Positions 50,111 to 60,800 of a DNA stretch of 64,000 bases are shown here, one piece after another. Numbering within the stretch: the stretch's first letter is position 1; every line of letters starts with the position of its first letter. Position numbers and translations under genes: made by a program. Source of the stretch: Oscarella lobularis (lineage: Eukaryota > Porifera > Homoscleromorpha > Homosclerophorida > Oscarellidae). The stretch is taken from NCBI RefSeq assembly GCF_947507565.1, contig NC_089194.1, positions 930,001-994,000 of the forward strand, written 5' to 3'. The notes beneath the pieces were generated by a model, which saw only the letters and a program-made list of their open reading frames with translations, made no database searches and was not told where the DNA came from.

Positions 50111-50250
50111 CTATTGAGCCGGAGTAGTACCAGGACATACTTCAATACTAGGACCTTGCGCCACGAAATATAAAATTACCAACGTAAGAAGCAGTAGCTT
50201 AAACAAAAGAAAGAAAGGAACAACGAAAACAAATGCTATATGGGCGGGGA
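50111..50250 (-). pseudogene. relic of the last (TM) exon of the 57827-63978 gene
   Basis: Nearly identical to 57827-57965: KLLLLTLVILYFVA then QGPSIEVCPGTTPAQ and a stop, versus VALGPSIEVSPGTTPAQ in the real gene. Four extra bases in a CTTTCTTTC run break the frame just before the helix, and no upstream exons are present. Flanking non-coding sequence is also shared, so it came by segmental duplication. Confidence 0.8.
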
Positions 50251-50400
50251 GAAATTTTTGCAGCAGAGTCTGCCTCTTCTAGTAGGGACTAGCAATGGCC
50301 AAAGAATATTTATTGAGTACACGAATCACACGTCAACAATCACAAACAATGTTATTTTCAAGTTAGGCAAGCTTAATTGCCGGCTGCAGAACTGCTTTTT
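50251..50400. other. 3' flank of the actinoporin
   Basis: AT-rich; nothing recognised. Confidence 0.35.
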
Positions 50401-50955
50401 TCAACTTTCACGAATGTGAACTTGTAGCGTTGCCTTTTCGGAGCTGTTCATGTTGCCTTTCACCGTCAAGCCATGCCCGAGATAACGCTCGTGCCATCCG
50501 TTATCGCCTTTGAACGGATCTCCGTTGTACATTTCATAATACATATCATAATCGGCTCTTCGGACTCCCTCGTAGATTTTCACGTTCCACCAGTTATAGT
50601 ACAAATTGTAATCGAAAGGAACGCTAAAGAGCACTGCAAGGGTGAATGGCTTATCGCTCTTTACTTTGAAAGCGAGAACTCCGACAGCTCCTGTAGCAGT
50701 GAGACCTTTCGTTTTGCGTGCGTTGTACACCAAAGCGTGGTTTCCTGGAACTGTCTCCGGAAGGAGTGCGTCTGACGTACCTGACCAGTAGTAAACGTTC
50801 AAAGGCTCCCAATCTGTTGGCGTGTGATTGACAACTCCGAAAGCAATTGCTCTCGAGATGAAGTCCATTGGATCGAGTATTTCTTTCAGGACACTCAAAA
50901 TTGAGGAAGCAGACGAAATGACATCTCCTGGTGATGCTTTTTTCAAACCGCTCAT
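50401..50955 (-). CDS. actinoporin-family pore-forming protein
   Basis: A 184-residue frame with the whole actinoporin (sea-anemone cytolysin-type) domain. An amphipathic N-terminal stretch of about 30 residues is followed by the beta-sandwich. It has the GTSD, ATGAVGVLAFKV, AVLFSVPFDYN, NWWNVKIYEG and GDNGWHERYLG blocks typical of the family. The aromatic cluster around NWWNV and the Tyr pairs (MYYEMY), used to bind phosphocholine headgroups, are present, as is the basic region before the C-terminal strands. Family members insert into sphingomyelin-containing membranes and oligomerise. No signal peptide is visible in the frame. An AG acceptor (TTTCAG) just upstream at about 50971 could join a leader exon, otherwise the product would be cytoplasmic. 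Start taken at ATG 50955. The frame shows no break. Confidence 0.88.
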   Translation of the reverse strand: MSGLKKASPGDVISSASSILSVLKEILDPMDFISRAIAFGVVNHTPTDWEPLNVYYWSGTSDALLPETVPGNHALVYNARKTKGLTATGAVGVLAFKVKSDKPFTLAVLFSVPFDYNLYYNWWNVKIYEGVRRADYDMYYEMYNGDPFKGDNGWHERYLGHGLTVKGNMNSSEKATLQVHIRES

Positions 50956-51362
50956 GATTCCAACTTGGCTGAAAGATTTTACAGTACAAGTGAACAGAAA
51001 AGTGGCAGTTGTGTAAATAATAGTTATTACATGGCTACTTATTTTTTTCGCACTCTTATACCAACGTACAACCGAGGGTAAATCGTAAGTGGGGCCCCGT
51101 TCCCTATAACCTCGATCCCTACAGTCTATTTCAGCTCACCTTGGACTTCGTAAATCTTCGATATTTTTGCTGTGAAGCGTCGTACGAAGTTCAAATCCCT
51201 GGCTCAAAATCCGTTTCGCTCACTGCCCCGGATGTGTCCGAAGCTGGAGTAACCCTGGTGGAGTCAAATATACACGGATCTCTTCTAAGATCTGTTGTGA
51301 AAGCTTCTACGCCTCAACCGGATCTGGTTCACTCCGCGTCCTCGTTCTCTCCTCAGCTGGAA
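50956..51362. other. divergent intergenic region
   Basis: Between actinoporin (-) and the K3 relic (+). It may contain the actinoporin leader exon and promoter, but I could not fix either. An open frame at 51141-51404 (+) overlaps the K3 start and has no recognised family. Confidence 0.35.
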
Positions 51363-53168
51363 ATGGCGAATAGCGGCATAGATAGCGGTGACGGTTGCTG
51401 TTAACTCTTCTTTTGCTGCTAGACTATTCGAACGACTACTATACTAGCCTTTTTTTCGGCTGTCGAAAGCGGAGATAAAGAAACCGTGTCTTCACATATT
51501 CGACGTAATCCGAATGAGTGGAAGACAGCGAAAAATCAGGTGCCACAAATCAGAAAGTCCAAACTTCGACTCTCTCACCGCGTATTTAGCATGGAAAAAC
51601 TTGCCTTCATTTGGCACGTCACGCTGAAATGGCAAGACATTTGATTTCAGCTGGAGCAGATATGGAAGCTCGTAATTCGGTATTGATTTATTAGCAATCA
51701 CTAATCATGACCTAAAATATTAATAGGGGGAACTGACGCCCTTTCTCTCAGCCGCTGAGAATGGATATAACGAAGTGATGGAAATTTTAATAGCAAATGA
51801 ATGCAATATTGATGCAATGGGTCCGGTAAGTAAAACTGTCATGGGGGATTGTTACTAATGAGATGCTTGTAGTGGGGTGAAGCATTGGCATATGCAAGTC
51901 ATGGGGGTCATTTGGAAATTGCTAAACGACTCGTTGGATTGGGATTGGATTTCAATCATAAATGTGATATGGTATTCAATTTAACGTTTAAATATTGGCC
52001 ACATCCGCAAATATGAGTGCTAGTTTTGATGAATAGAGAGTAGAACTATGGTCATCACTTTCAAACAAAGTGATGTATTCTGGGCAGAGTAATCAAAATG
52101 AAATGGCTGTGGCTTCTATCTAATAAACCATGCAATATTTCAGTACAATCACTTTTTAGTATGGCAGCACTTCCCTTCATTATGCATGTTGCAAGGATCG
52201 AGTTGAAATTGCAGAATATTTGCTTTCAGTTGGGGCACACATTGAAGCTGTCAATGACGTATTGATTTATTAGCAATCTATAATTATGGCGAAGTTTATT
52301 TCATGCAGTAGTTTGGAAGAACGCCGTTTTTGGAAGCCGTTTACTTTGACAGTGAAAGAGTGATGAATGTTCTAATTGCAAGGAAATGCAGTATTTATGC
52401 AAGGGACAAAGTGAGATACCCCGAAAGGCAGTTTAGCTTCTAATCTCTGAGTGATGTAGGAAAATAGAAGAGCCATTCAAATTTCTGAAAATACCGTTAT
52501 ACTCACAGAAAAACTCGAGAAGATTTTCAGCGAACGAGAGGAAAGCATAGATGAAATTTTGTAACGTATTGATATGAGTTTCCGTAGGCTGCTTTTTCTA
52601 CAGATAGAACAGTTTCAGCGGATGAAGAGGTAAATGTAGGCATACGTCCTCATAGAGCCAAGCATTAAAATTAATACGTTGCGCTCATACGCAAGTGAGA
52701 GGTAGAGGAATTGATTCGATGTCCTTCCCAGTGTAAAGGTGGCGTTAGAGACGATGTTATAGATAGAAGAAACCATTGTATCGTTGTGCACGTCGAAAAA
52801 GCATTCACAAACAAATTTTGGAACAGCACGGGGGCCTTGTCAATCAATGATTTGTTAGCAGATAAATAGATGAGTACAGGTCGCGTTAGAGACGAAATTT
52901 TTGGAACAGCACGGGGTTGTCAATCAATGAATTGTTAGCAGATAAGTAGATGAGTAATCTGAATCAGTATTTACAATTCCATAGCTTCAAATTCGCCTTG
53001 ATAAGCGTGAAAAGGAGAACGAACGTCTCGCAAAAGATCTCCGCTCCTCCCAACAAGTAAATGGTTGATGTTAGATAGTGAATTATTTTGTGTATTGCGC
53101 TTCTTTAGCTCGTTCGTGAGCTTCAGCGTCGCCTACAAAAGGAGAGAGCGTCCGCTCGAGCAAAATAG
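51363..53168 (+). pseudogene. ankyrin/coiled-coil gene lacking the kinase (K3)
   Basis: The 5' half of the K1/K4 gene is present: MANSGIDSGD|AFFSAVESGDKE, ankyrin exons GKTCLHLARHAEMARHLIS, ELTPFLSAAENGYNEVME, GEALAYASHGGHLEIAKRL, STSLHYACCKDRVEIAEYL and TPFLEAVYFDSERVMNVLI. The linker ISENTVILTEKLEKIF and coiled-coil exons (LQIRLDKREKENERL..SSQQ; LVRELQRRLQKERAS) follow. In the last of these the codon after ARAK is TAG (53166-53168), where K4 continues. Sequence resembling the end of that exon follows, but no kinase exon appears before K4 begins. Either a truncated product or a pseudogene. Confidence 0.7.
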
Positions 53169-53548
53169 AGGAATCTCATCGAGAATCTTCATTCGTCTCA
53201 CAGGTTAGTGGGACAACAGTAAGTAACGCAATGAATGCTATCTTATCATTCATTGTGTATTTTTATGCTTGTCATTTTCTCTATGGATATTTTTGATTTC
53301 TTTTTCTCATTTTATTCCTGGATGTTGGGATGCTTTTTTTTGTCATATTTTGTTCATATACGGGGAGGCGGTATTATGTCCTCTTTAGTTTTACGACTGA
53401 ACTAAGTAAGGTATCTGGTGCATGCATATGTTATTATTTTATTGTATTTGACTCTATACAGGTTCGCCTCAAAATTCTATGACAACGACATTGTACGGGA
53501 CTTCGTTCACTGCGCATCCTTCGTCCTCTCAGCTGGAATTCTCTCACA
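53169..53548. other. junction between K3 and K4
   Basis: Starts with the tail of a decayed coiled-coil exon (..AATCTTCATTCGTCTCACAG then GTTAGT), continues as a T-rich tract (53250-53360), then becomes K4 5' flank that resembles the sequence before K3 (CTCAGCTGGAA). Marks a tandem-duplication boundary. Confidence 0.5.
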
Positions 53549-56500
53549 ATGGCGAACAGCGACGACGGTTGTCGTTATTTCTTTTGCTACCGATCACTCT
53601 AACGATTTCGTGTGTTTCTACTAGCCTTTCTTTCGGCTGTCGAAAATGGAGATAAAAAAACCGTGTCTTCATATATTCGACGTTATCCGGAAACGTGGAA
53701 GACAGCGAAAGATGCTGTGCAACGAGTAGTGTCGAATCAGAAAGTCAAAACTTCGATTCTCTCACGGCGTATTTAGGATGAAGAAACTTGCCTTCATTTG
53801 GCACGTGACGCTGAAATGGCAAGATATTTGATTTCAGCTGGAGCACACATGGAAGCTCGTAATTCGGTATTAATTTATTAGCTATTAATAATCATGACCA
53901 AATAATTAATAGTTCAATATGACGCCCTTTCATTCAGCCGCTGAGAATGGAAATAGGGAAGTGATGGAAGTTTTAATTGAAAATGGATGCAATATTCATG
54001 CAAAGGGCTTGGTAAGTAAGACTGTCATTGGGGTTGTTACTAATGAGATGCTTGTAGGATGGTGAAGCATTGGCATTTGCGAGTTCTCGGGGTCATTTGG
54101 AAATTGTTAAACGACTAATTGGATTGGGATTGGATGCCAATCATAAATCTAATCGGGTATTGAATGTAACGTTTAAGTCATGGCCACATCCACAAATATG
54201 AGCGCCAGCTTTGATGAATAGAGTAGAACAGCATTGGTGCTTACTTCCAAACTAAGTGAAGTATTGTGGGCGGGAAAATCAAAATCAAATGGGTGTGGCT
54301 CTGGCTTCTATCCAAAGAACCAGACAATATTTCAATACAGCCGTTTTAGAGGCGCAACACTTCGCTTCATTGGGCATGTCGAGAGAATCACGTTGAAATT
54401 GCTGAATATTTGGTTTCAGTTGGAGCAGACATTGAAGTTGTCAATCGGGTATTGATTTATTAGCAATCTATAATTATAACGAAGTTCATTGATAGGAAGA
54501 GAGAACGCCGTTTTTGGAAGCCATTTACTGGGGAAAAGAAAGAGTGATGAATATTCTAATTGTAAAGGGATGCAATATTTATGCAAAGGACAAAGTGAGA
54601 TACTACGAAAGACAGTTTAGCTTCTAATCTTTGATTGATGTAGGGAAATAGAGGAGCCATTCAAATTGCTGATTTTCATAACCACTTTACACTGAAAGCA
54701 AAACTCTTGAATATTTTCAGTAAACGAGAGGAAGGCATAGATGAGATTTTGTGACGTGTTTATATGAGTTTTCCATAGGCAGCTTCTTCTACAGATAAAG
54801 CAATTAGAGCGGATGAAAAAGAGGAAACAATTCTACAACGAGAGGTAAATCTCTCTCATAGAATCAACCATTATTATTACGTTGCTCTTGTACGCAATTG
54901 AGAGGTAGAGGAATTGAATAAATTTATTCGATGTCCTGGGAAGTGTCAAAGTGTGGGATATAGATAGAAGAAAGACTTTATGTCGTTGTGCACGTCAAAA
55001 ACGAACTAAAAAACATCCACCAATCAATTAATTGTCTTGAAACAGCATGTGGAGATTGTCGATCATTGACTTGTTAGCAGATAAATAGATCAGTATTGTG
55101 ACCTAACGAAAAAATGTTATTCTAGTGTTCACACAGTTAGGAAACATTGTCAAAGGTGCTGATTATTCAAAGTCTAATAAGAATGATCGTTTTCTAGGCA
55201 GAAGAGACGACTTTGAGAGAAGATTTAAAGTCCTATCGTCATCCACCCATCTTGCACCCATTTGTCTTGGAAAAGAGGACTCAAGACCTGTCTCACCAGG
55301 TCAGAACAATGATATTTAATCTGAATTAATGTTTAGTGTTTATTAGCGTGTTGGTGAGCAGCAACGTCGCCTTGATAAGACGGAAGAAGAGAGAAATGTT
55401 GCCTGTGCGGAGAAAGAAAGTCTCGCAGAGGTATATAGCTGTGCTAAAGTGGATTATTTTATGCATTTCTTTAGCTCGTACAAGAGCTGCAACGTTGTCT
55501 TGATAAGTCTGAGAAAGAGAGAAACACTGCTTGTACGGAGAAGGAAAGTCTCTCCGATGATCTCTGCTCGTCTCAACAGGTATATAGCTGTGCACAAGCT
55601 AGACAGTAAATGTATTTCTTAAGCTCGTACAAGAGCTACAACGTCGCCTGGAGGAGGGGAAAGCTTGTACTCGAGAAACAGAAAGAAATCTTCATTCGTC
55701 TCAACAGGTTGGTTGGTGGGATTAGTGTTACTAATAATAAAGGGATTCTGGATTCTATGGCACGTTGCATTTTGTTAGCTCGTCCGTGACCTGCAGAAAG
55801 AAAAAGACACCATTCTTTCAGAGCACGAAGAAAAAATGAGGGAAGTTCAGTTCCTTCGTGAACGAGCAGAAACGGATATCAGTAAGAGATAGAAGGGTAG
55901 TACGACTCATAAACTATGATTACTTATTAGGAAGGATGTCTGAACGTTGTACTCAACTGGAACAGCAGCGCAGTAAAGAGATATATGCAATGTTATGCCT
56001 TCCTAAGATGATCTCTTATTAGGAAGGACTTCTGAACGTTGTACTCAACTGGAGCAGGAACGCGACGAAGCTCGACTCGTTGCCCAAGAAGCGCAACGAA
56101 ACATGAGCCAATGCGAAAACGTGCGTCAAATTTCTTCAACCGACATTAAAATAAGTGACGTCAAACTCGGCAGCGGATCGTTCGGAGGTAATTAAGTAGG
56201 ATGATCTATGATTTGACTAATTCTTTATTTAAGACGTTCGTGTGGGTCGTTGGCGCGGCTGCAACGTCGCCGTCAAAACCTTCTACGAGTTTCTTCGCGT
56301 CGACGTTTATCTTCGTCGATTAGAACAAGAAATTTCAATCTGCAGCAAAGTTCATCATCCCAACGTCGTCTCTTTGCTCGGCGTCATCACTCAAGATAAA
56401 ATTCCACTGAGAATCATATCAGAGCTTCTCGAAGCATCTCTCTCTGATATCATTGTCGCAGCCGACGGTCCTCTTCTTCTCAGAGAGCAAGTCGACGTCG

Positions 56501-57018
56501 CAATGGGCTGTGCGTCTGGAATCTGCTATCTTCACGGACTCGGCATTCTTCACGGAGACATTCGATCAACAAATGTCGTCGTCACGTCAGTAATGGAAGC
56601 GAAAATCTGCGATTTGGGAGCAGCTCGTTTTTCCGAAATCTACAGTCGGTCGGCTGGGCCAATGAGTCCTCCTTACGTCGCTCCGGAAAGGTCCGAACCG
56701 GGTCAGCACAACACTAAAATGGCCGACGTCTATAGCCTCGGCGTGACGTTCATTGAATTGATGACGGGAGAGCAACCGGCAGCAAAAAAGAGAATGGCCC
56801 AAGCAACAAGTGTTCGCCATCCTATCATAAAGCGTCTTGGCCTAGCAATGGTTGAAGTCGATCGTTCGAAGAGGCCTTCAGCAGCGGAGTGTTTGGCCAG
56901 ATTGGAAGTCATCCAGGAATCTGACGAGGAATACAAGAGTTGTCCAGCGAAAAGAATGGTCAAAGGTAAGATGCATGGGGGAGAGAAAGTGGAGCTAGTG
57001 GGTGAGCCATGGAACTAA
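53549..57018 (+). CDS. ankyrin-repeat / coiled-coil / TKL-like protein kinase (K4)
   Basis: Starts MANSDD then a phase-1 intron to AFLSAVENGDKKTVSSYI. About five ankyrin repeats follow on separate phase-0 exons of about 33 codons (ETCLHLARDAEMARYLIS; TPFHSAAENGNREVMEVL; GEALAFASSRGHLEIVKRL; TSLHWACRENHVEIAEYL; TPFLEAIYWGKERVMNIL). Coiled-coil exons run from about 54780 to 55890 (RVGEQQRRLDKTEEERN; LVQELQRCLDKSEKERN..SSQQ; LVQELQRRLEEGKAC; LVRDLQKEKDTILSEHEE). The kinase spans the last two exons: LGSGSFG, VAVK, LEQEIS, HGDIRSTN, DLG, APER. Catalytic Lys and Asp residues are kept. It is nearly identical to K1 in the kinase (differences such as F/Y in KTFYEF, K/G in QDKI) but on the opposite strand. 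Two RMSERCTQLEQ-type exons occur in tandem before the kinase; one may be skipped. The 54840-55190 linkage is unresolved. Confidence 0.76.
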
Positions 57019-57147
57019 TACAGAATATCCTTGACGCAATACTGTACTATCTTAAGCAAGTCATTAGTAGTTTTTAAGTTTTGTTTTTGTTGATTTATTA
57101 GTCATTTTTCTTATACGGGCGGTAACTGTTATGATCCTATTTGATCT

Positions 57148-57534
57148 TTGACCAAGAGACCTAGTTTTACGAATGAACTAAGGTATTGGAGTCTCGAGGA
57201 TAGCAAGAATAGTCATTTGAAAGAGCAAGAACCTCAAGGAATTTTGGCGGGGCCCCACAGGAGGTCTCGAGCACGAAACGAGCCAAGCGGCGAATTGCCG
57301 TTAATCAAGCGGCGAGTCGCCATCGCCACGACCGTCGATCAAGTCGAAGCGATTCGCCACGCAATGAATCGCGCGGAAAATGCAGAAGACGACATGACGG
57401 TGGTAGACGTCGATCGAGAAACTCTGCAAGAAAGCTTCGACGGCAAAGTTGATTGTAGACGGCAGGCAGATGTCGATGCGCGTTGGTTCACGCAGCGGGA
57501 GCGCTGCTTCAGATCGACGAGACTCCAAACCTAA
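57148..57534 (+). pseudogene. K4 3' flank followed by a decayed USP N-terminal (DUSP) relic
   Basis: 57148-57280 matches the complement of 22378-22530 behind K1. From about 57330, VDQVEAIRHAMNRAENAEDD matches FETIRNAVNRAEMREGDTW of the USP genes, and DARWFTQRERCF (57478-57512) matches DSRWFKQWKRYV. Splice sites are lost and the frame stops at 57534. So a USP 5' end also once lay behind K4. Confidence 0.6.
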
Positions 57535-57582
57535 GGAGAGCGCCATTTGCTCAATGTAACGTGACGTGGTGCTGTATGTGTA

Positions 57583-57647
57583 GTGCAGCCAGAGATTAAA
57601 TAGGAGATATCCTATTATACCCTATCCTATTTAATCTCTGGTGCAGC
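57583..57647. mobile_element. 51-bp inverted-end element with 7-bp target-site duplication
   Basis: The element 57590-57640 has ends CAGAGATTAAATAGGA and TCCTATTTAATCTCTG (16-bp inverted repeats) and direct GTGCAGC copies at 57583-57589 and 57641-57647. Size and duplication length resemble the CACGGATA elements but the sequence differs. Confidence 0.78.
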
Positions 57648-57709
57648 CTCGGACCCAGGCCTCTCCCACGAGCTAACAATGTTCGTGGGAGAGGCCTGGG
57701 TCCGAGGCT
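57645..57709. repeat. GC-rich long hairpin (CCAGGCC family)
   Basis: Arms of 27 bp starting AGCCTCGGACCCAGGCCTCT pair perfectly around an 11-base loop. It directly abuts the preceding element. Related to 10334-10387. Confidence 0.65.
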
Positions 57710-57826
57710 AACTTCTGAGATCCTTTTGTAAGCCAAGCGCAACTTGCATTCGCGGAATCACCTAACATTTATTTAGCTGAAATTTGAAAAAAGCTTTTAT
57801 TGTAGTAGTCAAAGAAAAGAGTCGGT

Positions 57827-60800
57827 CTATTGAGCTGGAGTGGTCCCAGGACTTACTTCGATACTAGGACCTAGCGCCACGAAATATAAAATTACCAACG
57901 TAAGAAGCAGTAGCTTAAACAAAAGAAAGAAACAACGAAAACAGACGCTATTTTCTCTTCTAGTGCCGAGAGAAATTTTTCCAGCAGAGTCCGTCTCATC
58001 TTCTTGCACCTGAAATAAGTCAGATTCCTCTGCTGCAGGAGGTCTCCTTGCCCTCACAAATTCTCCTCGTTTTCTCCGGTCGATCTCCTCCTCGACGTCC
58101 TTGCCAAAGTCGAAAAAACGATCGAGAAGATCGGGAGCGCTGTCGTCTGGGGACTGTTCTAATTGATCCATTTTGTCCCTCGCTTCGTTGGAGAGAACCT
58201 TGAAAGACAGGACAGGAAGATAAGTGAAATAGGTTTGGGCGCGCTTCTGTTTATTTTGAATACCTCTAATTCGTCGAGTTTTTCTTCAGCTTGGTTGCGC
58301 TGAATTTCTCTAAAATGACGTTTCTTTTCGCCGAGCCACGTTTCCATGTTGGCAACCACTTCGACTTCACTTATCAATTTTTCGGTAGACGCCTTGATGA
58401 GGCTAAGCCTAAGAAACAAATGAAGACATATATAGGTACGTTACACATTGGAACCTCTATAAACTAATAGCTCCTGTAATAACCTAACTCGTTTTACCGT
58501 TTGAATTAGTTATAAGCTACAATACTGGATTTTAAGGTTCCACATGTACAGATACTCCCCCTCCTACCTGTCTTTTACTCTCTTCTCTAGACCCGCCCAT
58601 TTCGACGTCACGTCACCGAGCATTTCCTCCAAACCCGGTTGCTGGCTCTCCGGAAGAACGTCTCGCAGTTCCTCCGCCCGTCTCCTTAGCTCGTTCAATT
58701 CGTCCTCTCGTCCGGCCATCTCATCCTGAAGCTCAGTGCAATAATTCCTTTCTCTCGTCAAAGTATCAATGTCCGCATTCGTCGCCCTAGCAACGGCATC
58801 AAATCCGGCTCCCTTCTCGTCCAGCCAATCGCGAAGCATATTGCAGCCTTCCTCGACGTCAGGCGCCCCTCTCAATTTACTCAACTCCGCCTTAAATTCC
58901 TCAACCTCGCAATCATTAAAACCAACCTCGACGTCAGTTAAATACGTTTCCAACCCCGCGTTCTCCGTCTCGAGCTTCGTAACCTTTTCGCGCGCGAGCT
59001 CAACCCTCTCGCCGACGTCGTCAATAAAACCGCCCTGACAGGAGTCGATATCCCGTCGAACGGCATCGACCAACGCTCGTTGAGCCAACCAAGAACTAAG
59101 ACCCGATTCGAGAAATTTAACGACTCGCGAGTGTTTTCCCTTCAGATTGACGAGAGCCGACGAGAGACCCTCGTTTTGAAGAACGTCCACGTGCTGCCCC
59201 ACGGCATCTAATTTCTCACGAGGTATCTAAACATTTCCGAATTATTTATTTATTTATTTATTTTTTATTCTTTTACGTCCGCTTCTTTCAAGGCTTTCTC
59301 GAATGTTTGGGCGTTGCCACGCGACGCTTCGAGTGCCCGTATATCCGCTTCCGCTTCTCGCATTAGACTTTCGACTTGCATTTCTTTGACGCGAGTCGCG
59401 CCTCTCGCTATGACGCTCTCAAGCTCGTTCTCAACCTGTTCGGCTCGTTTTTCGTGCGGCGCGACTTTTTCCTTCTTTGCCAGTAGATGAAGACCTTCGA
59501 GCGTCTCGACGGCCGACGCGAGAAAGTCGCGCTGCTTCATCACTTCGTCGTCGGAGAAAACGCCGCGGCACTCGCGCGCGCTATCTCGACCCAACGCGCG
59601 TCGAGCCCTCTCAACGTAATCGCAGACGATTTTCAATGACAAATTGAATCCCTGAACGAAACAGGTAACTTCTTGGCACTTTAGGATGCCGTTCTTGAGC
59701 GCGACGATCGTCGACTGGAGCTTCGCTTGCATGGTGCGTAGATAGTCGAGCCGATTGGGGGGCGACGTCGGAGGATGATCCCAGTGGGGTGCAAGACGAT
59801 CTACGAGACTCTGAACGGAATCCGCGTGAGTTTCGAGGCACTTCAAGGAATCCTAAGAAGAAATATATTATTTAATAATTAATTTTTTAATTAAGCCGGA
59901 TTTGCATTAATTAATTAACGGACGCAACGCAATGTACAATTGGATGTTATTGTAGTTGTTGTTGTTGTTGTTGCTGCTGCTGCTATAACGTACTTACTTT
60001 TCCTTTACCATATAAGGAAGTTACGTTGCGTTGCGTCGCTAATTTAACGTAAATCCGGCTTAATTATATACTAACCTCGAATTTCTTTTGCAGCTCGCCG
60101 TCCGCTTCGAGATCGCATTCGACGTCGCCCGTTGCAACGAGTTCCTCCGCCCTTTCCAAGTCCTTCTCGACGACGCTGTCGACGAACTCCCGCGCCTCTT
60201 CGTCCAACTCGCGACGCTCGAACAGCTTGTCCTGCTTGCGCTTCACCGTCTCCAAACGCGCGCGCATCTCATCAGGACTGCTACAGCAGTCGCCCAAGCC
60301 GCGCCCCTGCAAACGTCCGTAGAGAATTCCCGCTTCGCCGACTTTCTCCTGCTGAAGCGTCATCTCCTGAAGTAGCTCGTCCAATTGAGTCGTGAGCTCT
60401 TCCTCTTGACCCCGCCCACACGCCAGATCTCCCAATAATGTTTCGATTCGATCGAAATAGGCGTTCAGCTCGTCACTGATTAATATCAATTTAATTAAAA
60501 ATTCGATTTCTTCGAGTACGGTTTTTTGGAGAGCGCAGGCGCGATCGTAGCCGCTCAGGAGCGCGGCGAGTCGCTCGGCGAGATAGGCGGGCTTTTCCTG
60601 ACGACTTTGCGCGGCGATTTCATCGAGCAATTGACTCAGACGCGACAGTTTCGAATTTTGAATTTTGTGATGAGCGAAGAAGTCGCGATGTCGCTTCGCG
60701 TACGCTTCCGCTTCGGACGCCGTCGCGATCGTGTCGCTCTCCTCGAGAAGCGCGTTCGCGTCGACGATCCACTCGTCGAGTTCGACCGATATGTTGAGGA

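Noticed and set aside
57148-57534. A 128-residue plus-strand gene behind K4
   Set aside because: It is a join of K4 3' flank (shared with K1) and a decayed USP relic without splice sites.
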